Source: Paenibacillus amylolyticus
Lineage (GTDB): Bacteria > Bacillota > Bacilli > Paenibacillales > Paenibacillaceae
Length of the DNA stretch: 64,000 bases
Assembly (NCBI RefSeq): GCF_029689945.1
Contig: NZ_CP121451.1
Span: 3,782,001-3,846,000 of the forward strand
Direction of reading: 5' to 3'
Shown here: positions 9,552-18,600 of the stretch, piece by piece
Layout: each line of letters opens with the position of its first letter
Position numbering within the stretch: position 1 is the stretch's first letter
Made by a program: the position numbers and the translations under genes
The notes under the pieces: model-generated
Databases searched by the model: none
What the model was told of the DNA's origin: nothing
The model's input: only the letters and a program-made list of their open reading frames with translations

Positions 9552-10508
9552 ATGGAGAAGAGAACGCTGGGAAAGACAGATATAAATGTAGGCGTCATGG
9601 GGTTTGGCAGCTCCCAGATCGGTTATGAACAAACCAGCCAGGAAACAGTGAACCACCTGTTGAATCTTGCATTGGATCATGGACTTAATGCTATCGATAC
9701 TGCTGAGTGTTACCCGAACAGCGAGGAACGAATTGGTCAGGCCGTTTCGGGAAGGCGTGCAGAATTCTATCTATTCACCAAATGCGGTCATTCGGACGAG
9801 GACAAGTATCACGATTGGGACCCTGACTGGCTGGAACTGAGTGTAGACCGGAGCCTGAAGCGACTGGGCACAGATTATATTGATGTTTTGCAGCTGCATG
9901 GCTGCTCTGAAGAGATTTTACAACGTGGTGAGGTCATTCAGATGCTAAAAAAGATTCAGGCAGCGGGAAAAGCGAGATATTTGGGTTACAGCGGGGACGG
10001 GGAACAAGCGAAATATGCGATCAAGATGCAATGTTTTGATACGCTGCAGGTGACCGTTAATATTGCTGATCAAATCGCCTTAGAGGAAATCATTCCCTTA
10101 GCACAGCAGCAGCAGCTTGGGGTCATTGTGAAGCGTCCGATTGCCAATGCCGCCTGGGTTAATCCAGGGGAGCATAAGAAACGTTATGAACGCCAGCTTG
10201 CTATGTGGAAAAGAATGGGCAAGACGCCGGAATCTATGGTCAAGCCAGCAAAAGTAACTTATGAGGAGCGCTTGCTCAAGCTGGGATATTCCTTTCAAGA
10301 GGATCCTTTGCTTACGACAGAACTGGCACTGAGGTTTGCGCTGTCGATTCCCGGTGTGCATACAGTTATGGTAGGCACGACGAAACCAGATCGTTGGCTG
10401 GACAATTATGCATTGGCAAGCAAAGGGAACCTTGCACGGGAACAATATAAGGCCATTCGAGAGCGCTGGAAGGAACGGATGGACAAGGAATGGTTCGCGG
10501 TTCCATAA
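9552..10508 (+). CDS. Aldo/keto reductase
   Basis: NADPH-dependent carbonyl reductase or alcohol dehydrogenase of about 318 residues. The start at ATG 9552 follows GGGAGGGAGG. The catalytic tetrad is visible: Asp49 and Tyr54 in AIDTAECY, Lys77 in YLFTKCG, His116 in VLQLHGC. The C-terminal cofactor region has GVHTVMVGTTKPD. The start codon lies 25 bases past the kinase stop. The likely role is reduction of an aldehyde or ketone intermediate of the cluster product. Confidence 0.9.
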   Translation: MEKRTLGKTDINVGVMGFGSSQIGYEQTSQETVNHLLNLALDHGLNAIDTAECYPNSEERIGQAVSGRRAEFYLFTKCGHSDEDKYHDWDPDWLELSVDRSLKRLGTDYIDVLQLHGCSEEILQRGEVIQMLKKIQAAGKARYLGYSGDGEQAKYAIKMQCFDTLQVTVNIADQIALEEIIPLAQQQQLGVIVKRPIANAAWVNPGEHKKRYERQLAMWKRMGKTPESMVKPAKVTYEERLLKLGYSFQEDPLLTTELALRFALSIPGVHTVMVGTTKPDRWLDNYALASKGNLAREQYKAIRERWKERMDKEWFAVP

Positions 10509-10532
10509 CACCAATAGCAAGAAAGGAGTTGC

Positions 10533-11384
10533 ATGATCATGGGTCTGAAATCGCGTTTTCTAGATGATGGTTATGCTGTCGTTACAGGAATATTTGTATC
10601 AGATGAGCTGAATCAGCTAAAGATTGCGATGGAAAAATTGATCACCAAGGTGAAGCAGGAACCACTCCGGTATACGACTCGTTACACCTTGAAACAGGAT
10701 CCTGATTACGACACTTGGGGTGTAAATAATATTTTCAAATTGGACTTGTACGAGCCCGCTTTTGGAGACGTTTTTGGGAACGAACATCTGATGGATGTAC
10801 TTCAAGAGATCTTGGGCGAAGAATTGCGGTTTTGGGGAGCCCATGCGCTATGGTCGCCGGAGAAGATCAATTATCGATTGCGTTGGCACCGGGATTACGG
10901 GGACAACGAGTTATATCACCCAGAAGGTATTCCCAATCATGTGCAGTTCAATATTCCTTTGTACCCGGATTCTTGTTTTATCGCGATTCCCGGTTCGCAC
11001 CGACGTACACTTTCCGATCAGGAGAGATGGGAAGTGAACAATAACGGGGCTCATCCGTTACCTAACGAGGTTCAAATCACATGTCAACCCGGAGACGTTC
11101 TATTTATGAATGCGCATACACTTCATCGCGGAGCATGTACGTCTCAAGCCTACAGGAGAACGTTGCATTACAGCGTTCAAGGTAAAGAGGAAGCGTATGG
11201 AGGGCATACCTCCTATCCGGAGATGAAGGAAAAGGCATATCTGGATCAGATGCACCCCACGGTTCAGCAATTGATGATTAACTCTGTCCAATGGGATGAA
11301 TCTCACCCCCTATCTTCATCGGAGTTGTTACGCAAGGTAAGAAGCAAGCACGAACGAGAAAAGTATATCGCCGGCCAGGTTTGA
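10533..11384 (+). CDS. PhyH-type Fe(II)/2-oxoglutarate dioxygenase
   Basis: Non-haem iron oxygenase of the phytanoyl-CoA dioxygenase family, about 283 residues. The double-stranded beta-helix metal triad is visible as His119-x-Asp121 in RWHRDYG and distal His198 in NAHTLHRGA, with the 2-oxoglutarate-binding Arg in QAYRRTLHYS. Members hydroxylate or cyclise acyl, amino-acid or small-molecule substrates, including carrier-bound ones. The start at ATG 10533 follows AAGGAG; an ATG two codons later is also possible. Confidence 0.87.
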   Translation: MIMGLKSRFLDDGYAVVTGIFVSDELNQLKIAMEKLITKVKQEPLRYTTRYTLKQDPDYDTWGVNNIFKLDLYEPAFGDVFGNEHLMDVLQEILGEELRFWGAHALWSPEKINYRLRWHRDYGDNELYHPEGIPNHVQFNIPLYPDSCFIAIPGSHRRTLSDQERWEVNNNGAHPLPNEVQITCQPGDVLFMNAHTLHRGACTSQAYRRTLHYSVQGKEEAYGGHTSYPEMKEKAYLDQMHPTVQQLMINSVQWDESHPLSSSELLRKVRSKHEREKYIAGQV

Positions 11385-11425
11385 TTTTACCACAAAATAA
11401 TATTCATATGAGGAGAGATGAGCTT

Positions 11426-12559
11426 ATGTTAGGACCTTATTACACAAAGAAAGACAAGAAGTTGGGATATCGCGGGAACAACATATATGATGCGTTGGAC
11501 AACGTACTTGCAGGGCAATACACGCTGGCAGAAGCTGAGAATCGGGTCAAGAGTTTCAGCGAACAGAAGTATTGGGGCGCTATCGCCAGAATTAATCATC
11601 AGATCAATATGTCAAGCAATCTGTTTTTTGGAGAAATGAACGCCCTGTTCACACTGCTGCCTTTGACGACTCGAATGATATCTTCCCCGGGTGCCGTATA
11701 CGGTCGCGAGGCGATCAGTTATACAACCGATGTATGCCCTATTTCTTTGGAGTGGTTTGACCTGCCGAACAAGGCATTTTTATCAGAGTCCTCACAAATT
11801 TATCTGGAATTGTCGGTGCTCCAGCACCAGGTTGATCATGTATATTCCGTGTATAACTCATTCCGCAAGGAAAATGTGGATGCATCCCATCTGTCCGAGT
11901 TTCACCATATTGAATATGAAGGTGCGGTTGATCAAGTAGCGAATAAGGAGATAATCCGTCAATTGTTGTTTAGAGTCATTCAGGATTTGCTCAAACATAA
12001 TGAAGCGGATCTGAGTGTTTTCCTTTCTCAGGACCGTCTGAATCAACTTGACGAAGTCAGTCGCAGTCAAAAAATAACGGAATTAACCTTTGAAGAAGCT
12101 TTAGCCGCACTTTACGAAGATACAAAAGATGAAATCTACAACAAATTCACACTTGAACACTTCGGTTCATGGGAAGAAGTCCGACTCACCGAGATTTATG
12201 GCGGATTCTTGGCAATTAGTGAGTTCCCTTTGCTTGAGGTACCGTTCTATCATGCAGAAATGAAGGGGCGGGACAGACGCGTTGCAAACAACACGGATTA
12301 TATCTGGCCGGGATATCGGGAAACGATCGGTAGCGGTCAGCGTGTAGGTACCCTTGACCAATTGAAAGAAAAAGCGGAAGTATTTAACCTGCCTGAAGAA
12401 GATTACGCATGTTATCTCCAGTCCAGAACGCTCGATAACTACAGGGAAACATCGGGCTTTGGCGTCGGATGGGAGCGACTGATTCATGGTTTGCTGGAGA
12501 TGCCATATATATGGAGTGCCGTTCAGTTCCCGAGAACCAATGTGACTTTGAAACCATAA
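11426..12559 (+). CDS. Class II aminoacyl-tRNA-synthetase-like protein (AsnRS/AspRS catalytic-core paralogue)
   Basis: A 377-residue protein that matches the catalytic core of AsnRS/AspRS. AFLSESSQIYLE corresponds to the substrate-pocket strand (LSQSPQLYLQ type). Motif 2 is SFRKENVDASHLSEF with Arg147 (compare FRAENSNTSRHLAEF). Motif 3 is GFGVGWERLIHGLLEM followed by VQFPRT (compare GIGIGIERLVMYLLG then IPFPR). The N-terminal OB-fold anticodon-binding domain is missing; about 85 residues without recognisable motifs precede the core. It is therefore unlikely to charge tRNA normally. It could form an aminoacyl adenylate for a carrier protein, or an amide as archaeal AsnRS-like asparagine synthetases do. 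The start ATG 11426 has AGGAG ten bases upstream. Confidence 0.82.
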   Translation: MLGPYYTKKDKKLGYRGNNIYDALDNVLAGQYTLAEAENRVKSFSEQKYWGAIARINHQINMSSNLFFGEMNALFTLLPLTTRMISSPGAVYGREAISYTTDVCPISLEWFDLPNKAFLSESSQIYLELSVLQHQVDHVYSVYNSFRKENVDASHLSEFHHIEYEGAVDQVANKEIIRQLLFRVIQDLLKHNEADLSVFLSQDRLNQLDEVSRSQKITELTFEEALAALYEDTKDEIYNKFTLEHFGSWEEVRLTEIYGGFLAISEFPLLEVPFYHAEMKGRDRRVANNTDYIWPGYRETIGSGQRVGTLDQLKEKAEVFNLPEEDYACYLQSRTLDNYRETSGFGVGWERLIHGLLEMPYIWSAVQFPRTNVTLKP

Positions 12560-12574
12560 GGCGGGAAACCATTT

Positions 12575-13791
12575 ATGATAACCAAGTGGGATCATGTTCA
12601 GGACAAGCTACTAGGTTTAATCGAACACGCAACAGCAAATTCTTCATTCTACAACCAAAGGTTACAAGGCGTTACCGATGCCGGCTGGAGCCAAGCCAGG
12701 TTTGAGCAGATACCCATATTGGAGAAATCCGAACTGACCGGCAGAGAAGAATCGCTGCTTACGGACGCTGAGGCCAGACTCTATGTCGAATATACCAGTG
12801 GTTCTACGGGACAACCGCTCAAATGTTATAAATCAGTTGAAGAAAAATGGAAAAAAGCACGCCTCTTGTGGGGCCTTCGAAAAACCAATGGAGGTATTGG
12901 ACCTAAAGATCCGTATGCCATGTTTTATGCCTTCAATGAAGATGATCTATCAACCGACCCCATATCCATTTACCATGAGGTCATGTATCTGTCCATGCTT
13001 GATCTGTCACCGGAACGACTGGACGACTATTATGAAGCTCTGCTGAAGTATCGACCGCAGTGGCCGCTGTCCGTATCTACCGCACTCTATCTATTCGCGA
13101 ACCATCTGCTGGAGCGAAATTTGGATCGGGCAAACTTCCGTTTAAATATATCGAAATTAATGGGGAGATGTTATTTGACTATCAGCGCAAGGTGATTGAA
13201 GAGGCCTTCGGTCCCATTGTTTATAACCATTATGGTTCCCGCGAATTTTGGTGTATTGGCATGAGCTGCAAAAACGGTAATCTGCACTTGTCTAGCGATC
13301 AATTGTATGTGGAAATTGCGAATTCGGACAAAGATGGCTATGGAAACGTGGTGATTACCGACTTGACCAATCGAATCTGGCCATTGATCCGTTATGACAC
13401 CGGAGATATTGGCAGGCTGTCTGAACAGAAATGTGACTGCGGATCACGACATCCCGTCATCGAAGTGACCGGTGGGCGGGCAACCCAATATATTCGATCA
13501 GGTGATTGGATCGCCAATCCGATTCTGTTTCATTATGCGGTAACCAAGGTCAACCGGAATTTCCCGGATGCCGTTCGACAATTCCGTGTAATGCAGGTGC
13601 AGCAAAAGCAATTTACGTTTTACCTTGTGCCTGGCAAGGGATTTCAGGAAGCAGCCGAGCTCCTATTGCGGCAAGAACTTCTGCACAAACTGCCTGACGA
13701 CGTTAACCTGACGATTGTTCATCAGGACAGACTGAGTATGGATGGTCCCAAGTTCGATTATTTTATTCCTTATCGCCAGGCGAATACATGA
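12575..13791 (+). CDS. PaaK/CapK-type adenylate-forming ligase (one frameshift)
   Basis: Phenylacetate-CoA-ligase-like enzyme of about 405 residues. Visible are the P-loop-like YTSGSTGQPLKCYKS, YNHYGSREFWCIGMSC with a metal-type Cys cluster (also CDCGSRHP), and LIRYDTGDIGRL. The frame breaks at about 13134-13136; one C added restores NLPFKYIEINGEMLFDYQ. Relatives activate aryl or amino acids for CoA or carrier thiols. It is followed at once by carrier protein 3, whose reading frame opens within it, so that protein is the likely acceptor. Confidence 0.84.
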
Positions 13792-13835
13792 TATCAGCAA
13801 TATTGCCAAATCATTCTATATCTGAGGGTGAGCGT

Positions 13836-14084
13836 ATGTCGCATTTTGAAACGGTATGCAGGCTTGTAAAAGAAGAGCTTGAGGATCGGATTGAAGACAA
13901 TTATGTTTTTTCGGGAAAAGAGAATCTGGTATCTGATCTGCAATTGGACTCCATTATGATTCTTCAGTTGATCATTAAGATAGAGGATGAGTTTCAAATT
14001 ACGATTGAGGATGACGAACTTACACCGCAACTATTCGAGAATGTTGAAGTGTTAACGGCCTTCGTTGATACCAAGACAGCGTAA
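13836..14084 (+). CDS. Acyl/peptidyl carrier protein 3
   Basis: An 82-residue free-standing carrier protein. The start at ATG 13836 has GAGGGTGA upstream. The attachment Ser39 is in VSDLQLDSIMILQLI, and the acidic helix IEDEFQITI follows. It sits between the PaaK-type ligase and a ketoreductase-type SDR, which suggests loading by the former and reduction of its cargo by the latter. Confidence 0.87.
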   Translation: MSHFETVCRLVKEELEDRIEDNYVFSGKENLVSDLQLDSIMILQLIIKIEDEFQITIEDDELTPQLFENVEVLTAFVDTKTA

Positions 14085-14097
14085 AGGATGAATATTC

Positions 14098-14829
14098 GTG
14101 CACATTTCTCTTCAAGGACTTCGATTGCTTCTTGTTGGGGGTTCGGGAACGCTTGGAGGGTGTCTTCTTGAAAAAATGCTGCAAGAAGGGGCGATTGTCG
14201 CTGCCACCTATAACCAAACCCCTATTCATATTCATGAGAATTATACAGGTATACAGGATCGTCTATATGTCGGTCATCTGGATGTCACGAAAACAGAACT
14301 TCTGGATGAATCTTTACAAGGACTAATGGATCGACTGGAATGGGTGGATGGGCTGATATATAATGCCGGAATTATCAACGATGCGTCTTTTGACGAGATG
14401 AGTTATGCTCAATGGCGCGATGTTATGCAGGTTAACCTGGACGGCGCATTTCTCGTCTCTCAGAAGGTCAGCCAGCTGATGAAGGCACGAGGCAGGGGGA
14501 AAATTATTCACGTGTCCTCTTACCGCGGTATTGTAGGGAGCTCCCAGCAAAGCAATTATGCAGCTTCCAAGGCCGGACTTAATGCTCTGACCAAATCAAT
14601 GGCACGTGAGTTGGGTTCATTCGGCATTGCGGTTAATGCAATCTGTCCGGGATTTATGCGAACCAATCTGAACCGGCATCATGCTGGAAAATATCAAAAG
14701 GCTCTCGATGAGAGTCTTTTGTCCCGCATTTCCACACCGGAGGAGACAGCGAATTTTATTCTTTATCTGTTGTCCGAACACGTTGCCAATGTCAGCGGGC
14801 AGATCTTTCAAATGGACAGCAGAGGTTAG
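14098..14829 (+). CDS. FabG-like short-chain dehydrogenase/reductase
   Basis: NAD(P)H-dependent oxidoreductase of 243 residues. It has the Rossmann motif LLLVGGSGTLGG, LIYNAGI, and the catalytic Ser141, Tyr154 and Lys158 in HVSSYRG and SNYAASKAG, then NAICPGFMRT. The start is GTG 14098, 13 bases after carrier protein 3. The position suggests reduction of a carrier-bound beta-keto or related group. Confidence 0.9.
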   Translation: MHISLQGLRLLLVGGSGTLGGCLLEKMLQEGAIVAATYNQTPIHIHENYTGIQDRLYVGHLDVTKTELLDESLQGLMDRLEWVDGLIYNAGIINDASFDEMSYAQWRDVMQVNLDGAFLVSQKVSQLMKARGRGKIIHVSSYRGIVGSSQQSNYAASKAGLNALTKSMARELGSFGIAVNAICPGFMRTNLNRHHAGKYQKALDESLLSRISTPEETANFILYLLSEHVANVSGQIFQMDSRG

Positions 14830-14857
14830 ACGAGATGTGCACGAAGGAGGCGAGTGC

Positions 14858-16324
14858 ATGAAGGATATGGAACCCCGGTGTATCGGTGACATCCTGTTAC
14901 ATCAGGCAGAGCAGAGTACGGATCGGATTGCCGTAACATTCGGCGAGCAGAAGTGGACGTATAAGCAGCTTTTGTCCACAACCGCGGCCTTACAGTTAGA
15001 GATTGAGGATCGTGTTAGGGAAGGCGAAGTGGTGGTGATCTGCCTGCCCAACTCTCCAGCCTACATCCATGCTTACTTTGCGGTTACCTTGCTGGGAGCG
15101 GTAATCATGCCGCTCTATTCCGGCAGTTCCGAGGCAGAAATCAGACTGGCTTGTCATACGGTAGACGCCGCTCTCTGTATCACTACTCAGGAGATGAAAT
15201 CCAAGCTAAGTAATCAGAACTTGTCAGTCCTGAGTCTGGAGGATTCGCAGGCACCCTCTGTGGAGACGAAGCCCATATACAGACCTCGTCTTGCAGACGA
15301 AGTCGCCTTAATGCTGCAAACGTCGGGAACGACCGGGAATCCCAAAATTGTTCAGCACACTCACCATAACCTGATTACCAATGTGAAGGCTCATTGCGAA
15401 TCTCTGTCGCTGACGGAGAAAGATAAAGTGCTGATCACGCTGCCTATGCCTTTCGGCTATTGCAATACCTCCCAATTCTTGAGCCACCTGTACCTGGGCG
15501 GAGAATTGGTCATTATGACAGGTCTGTTTCTGCCCACTTCATTTATGAAAACGATGCAAGAGCAAGACATTACCGTGGTTACTGCAGTACCAACCATGCT
15601 GCAAGCGTTGAGCCTGTTGAAATCCGATTATAAATCGCTTCCTCATCTGCGTTATATCTGCTTTGGGGGAGGACAAGTTACGCCCAACATATTGGAGTCC
15701 GTTCGCAAGAAACTGCCCTCCCATGTGAAAATGGTGCAAACGTACGGCCAAACGGAGGCCGGTCCGCGGATTACAACCAGGATCATTCCGGAAGTATATG
15801 AACCATCTAATGTCGGCCAAGCCATACGCGGGGTTGAAATCTCCATCAGGGATGAAGAAGGCAATCGCTTGGATGTGCATGAACCAGGTGATGTATGGGT
15901 TCATAGTTCCAGCATCATGAAGGGATATTACCTCAATCCAACAGAGACGGATAAAGTACTGCAAAACGGATGGCTTCGTACAGGAGATCGCGGTTACTTG
16001 GATGAGCAAAATAATCTGTGGATACTGGGAAGAACCAAACTGTTGATCAAAACAGGAGGTAAACAGGTGCATCCGGAGGAAATTGAGCGACTAATCATGG
16101 AGCACTTTCCGCTGGAGCAAGCCATTGTCAAAGGAGAGGCTGATCCTTGGCTCGGCGAAGCACTGGTAGCTTACATCATTCCTCGCAAATCGGATGCACC
16201 TGTTGAAGCTACAGATATTTTGCGTTTGTGCCGTTCCAAGTTATCCGCTTACAAGGTGCCTAAAAGGGTGGAAATTGTGCAAACCCTTCCGAGAACTGCT
16301 ACCGGAAAGATCCGAAGAGATTAA
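14858..16324 (+). CDS. AMP-forming acyl-CoA synthetase-like ligase C
   Basis: Intact 488-residue adenylate-forming enzyme. The start at ATG 14858 has AAGGAGG seven bases upstream. Motifs are MLQTSGTTGNPKIVQHTH, TYGQTEAGPR, WLRTGDRGYLDEQN, the hinge LGRTKLLIKTGGKQVHPEEI, and the terminal lysine in RTATGKIRRD. It is closest in style to fatty-acyl or aryl acid ligases rather than NRPS adenylation domains. It is the third adenylating enzyme of the cluster and the likely source of an acyl starter or side chain. Confidence 0.9.
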   Translation: MKDMEPRCIGDILLHQAEQSTDRIAVTFGEQKWTYKQLLSTTAALQLEIEDRVREGEVVVICLPNSPAYIHAYFAVTLLGAVIMPLYSGSSEAEIRLACHTVDAALCITTQEMKSKLSNQNLSVLSLEDSQAPSVETKPIYRPRLADEVALMLQTSGTTGNPKIVQHTHHNLITNVKAHCESLSLTEKDKVLITLPMPFGYCNTSQFLSHLYLGGELVIMTGLFLPTSFMKTMQEQDITVVTAVPTMLQALSLLKSDYKSLPHLRYICFGGGQVTPNILESVRKKLPSHVKMVQTYGQTEAGPRITTRIIPEVYEPSNVGQAIRGVEISIRDEEGNRLDVHEPGDVWVHSSSIMKGYYLNPTETDKVLQNGWLRTGDRGYLDEQNNLWILGRTKLLIKTGGKQVHPEEIERLIMEHFPLEQAIVKGEADPWLGEALVAYIIPRKSDAPVEATDILRLCRSKLSAYKVPKRVEIVQTLPRTATGKIRRD

Positions 16325-16340
16325 GGAAGGAGGAACTCTT

Positions 16341-17239
16341 CTGTATATATATCGTTACGGTCCCCTTCATGTACAGGTGGATTTTGCATCTCGTCTTCAT
16401 GCGCTTGAGGAACGAACCAGACAATGGTACTCACACGTCTTGATAGATGACCAGCCGGAACAGATTGACCATCACTGCAGAATTGAAGCTTGGGACACAA
16501 GCCCTTGGATTAACAACCCGGAATTGGACGAAGTAATTTGGGCCAAAGACCGGGTGAATATCCGTTCCAGCCTTCAATTCAATTATAACATCGATTGGGA
16601 TTCCCGTTGGAACAGCAGATTGCATTTCGTTCAGCGGACGGGGTATGACGAGTTTGAGGATCGGTCATGGGAATTTTCTCAACGGATATCTCTTTTCCCA
16701 AATTGATGCACATGAATGCATTTCTCTTGCATTCGGTATGCGTTGTAGGCGAAGACGGAAAAGCGATTATTTTTCTGGGAGCAAGCGGAGCCGGTAAATC
16801 CACGATTGCCCAGAAAGCAATGGATGCAGGCTACTCCGTCATTACCGATGATACGGCGCTGCTGATGTTTGTCGAGGATGAATTGGTGGTACATGCCACA
16901 CCGTATATCTCCCGATCCGGTCTTATTGGACGGCATGGATGCTGGCCGGTCGGCGCGTTTGTTCTGCTGGGGAAGGATGCTGTTAATACTGTCATGCCGG
17001 CCAGCAGACAAGCGTTTGTACAATCTCTGCAGGAACGAATTTTTGAGACACAGTATCTCACTCATATCTTTTCATTTTCCAGCGGTGGATTGGGCGGCGA
17101 CATCGCCAAACGATTGCTGGGGTACACACGTAAAATTACGAGGCAGTTCAAGGCTTATCATCTCCAATTCAATCTTCAGTTGAAGCTGGAGGACGTGATG
17201 GGCGAATTCCTGTCCGGGGAGGGGCAACATGTACGTTAA
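16341..17239 (+). CDS. HPr-kinase/phosphorylase-like serine kinase (one frameshift, CTG start?)
   Basis: About 300 residues in two frames. The first half starts after AGGAGG with CTG 16341 (then YIYRYGPLHVQVDF) and runs to about 16700. The second has the Walker A FLGASGAGKSTIAQKA and VITDDTALL, as in HprK C-terminal kinase domains. One C missing in CCC 16697-16699 explains the break and restores LFPKLMHMNAFLLHSV. Relatives (PadeK of paeninodin, ThcoK) phosphorylate a C-terminal Ser of lasso peptides; others occur in capsule and RiPP loci. No lasso cyclase or protease is present here. Upstream in-frame ATG 16194 lies deep in the ligase gene and is unlikely. Confidence 0.78.
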
Positions 17240-17741
17240 CGTGCGCGCTATGATCGAAAGAGTGGTGAACGGAGAGCTTCAACTGTATTTACAGATTCGG
17301 GACAAGCCCAATCAACCCAAGGCATGGGAACTGCCCGGAGGGCAACTCGAAGAGTATGAGTCCATGATCGATGGACTGAAACGGGAGGTCAGGGAAGAAA
17401 CAGGCCTTGAACTGACCCGCATTTCAGGTAAGGATACGTATTTGCAGGTAAGGACAGGCACAGGTTTACTGGAGGGCATTCAACCTTTTGCTGTCTACCA
17501 GACACTGGAGGGACCCATCGATTCGATGGGTGTATATTTTCGCTGTGAAGCTGAAGGCACAGCCTTGCAGTCCGGAGATCAAGCTCGTGACGGACGTTGG
17601 GTACCTGTCAAAGAATTAAAGCAGATGGCAGAGCTGGATATGGAATCGTTCAGCTGGATTGATTCCGTGGGTATTCAGTTGTATCTGCAATCGGAAGATG
17701 ATAAACCTGTTCAACAATTGGAGAAGGGGGATTTAAGATGA
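17229..17741 (+). CDS. Nudix hydrolase
   Basis: A 170-residue protein with a full Nudix box, GGQLEEYESMIDGLKREVRE followed by ETGLEL (GX5EX7REUXEEXGU). It hydrolyses a nucleoside diphosphate linked to another group. It overlaps the kinase-like gene by 11 bases and the methyltransferase by four (ATGA). The role in the cluster is unknown; removal of an adenylate or nucleotide by-product, or house-cleaning for the adenylating enzymes, are possible. Confidence 0.88.
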   Translation: MYVNVRAMIERVVNGELQLYLQIRDKPNQPKAWELPGGQLEEYESMIDGLKREVREETGLELTRISGKDTYLQVRTGTGLLEGIQPFAVYQTLEGPIDSMGVYFRCEAEGTALQSGDQARDGRWVPVKELKQMAELDMESFSWIDSVGIQLYLQSEDDKPVQQLEKGDLR

Positions 17742-18570
17742 GCAAAACAACACACGACACCATTGCATATTTCAAAAATAAAGCGGACAAGTACGACTTG
17801 GTAGAGGAACAGGCATATTGGCAGCTGTCCGACCAGCTGTTATGGAACGTTTTCAAAAAGAAGTCTTGGATCGATTACCTGCCGGGTTCACGTTTTTTGA
17901 TGCGGGTGGAGGGACTGGCCGCTGGTCGCTTAAAGTCCTTCAAGAATATCCGGAGAGTGCCGGATATACGTATGATCTGTCAGAGGACATGCTGAGACAA
18001 GCGATGGCCAAACGCGAATCGAATGATCTTCAGGAAAGATGGACGATCAGGCAAGGTGACCTTCATGCTATTGAAGGCGTACAGCCTGAATCCGTGGATG
18101 TCTGCTTTAACTTTCATAACGTATTGGGATTTGTGGAAGAGCCGCTTAAAATGCTGCAGGAAGTCGTAAAGTTGCTTAAGCCCGAGGGATATTTGGTATC
18201 GTTTACACCTAATCTGTACCATGCCCTGTACTTTAATATTTCCCTGGGCAGAATTGAAGAGGCACGAAAGTTAACGGGCGGCAAGGGGCGCTTCACGCTC
18301 GAAATGCCCGATATATATATGTTTACTCCCAAGCAACTTCAAGAATATTACCTTGAATGCGGGCTGAAGGTATTGAATCTTAAAGGCTTTCCTGCCTTCA
18401 TTTATCCCGGATTTCTGGAGACGCAGATTGAGGGTAACACCCAAACCCTGAGCGAGATTTTGTCTGATCCGGCTGTGTTCGAGAGCATTTTGGAGATTGA
18501 ATCCCAGTATCTTGACGTAAAAGAACTTGTATCGCGTGGCAACAATATTTTTATTGTCGGGCAGAAGTAA
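17738..18570 (+). CDS. SAM-dependent class I methyltransferase (one frameshift)
   Basis: About 277 residues. The N-terminal part MSKTTHDTIAYFKNKADKYD is in one frame. The rest, with SAM motif I TFFDAGGGTGRWSL, the acidic YDLSEDML and FNFHNVLGF, is in the next. The A5 run at 17855-17859 needs one more A to give NVFKKEVLDRLPAG. It is translationally coupled to the Nudix gene by ATGA. It would be a tailoring N-, O- or C-methyltransferase. Confidence 0.87.
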
Positions 18571-18600
18571 TTCTCTTCAAGGCGAAAGGAGCTGTTTGCC

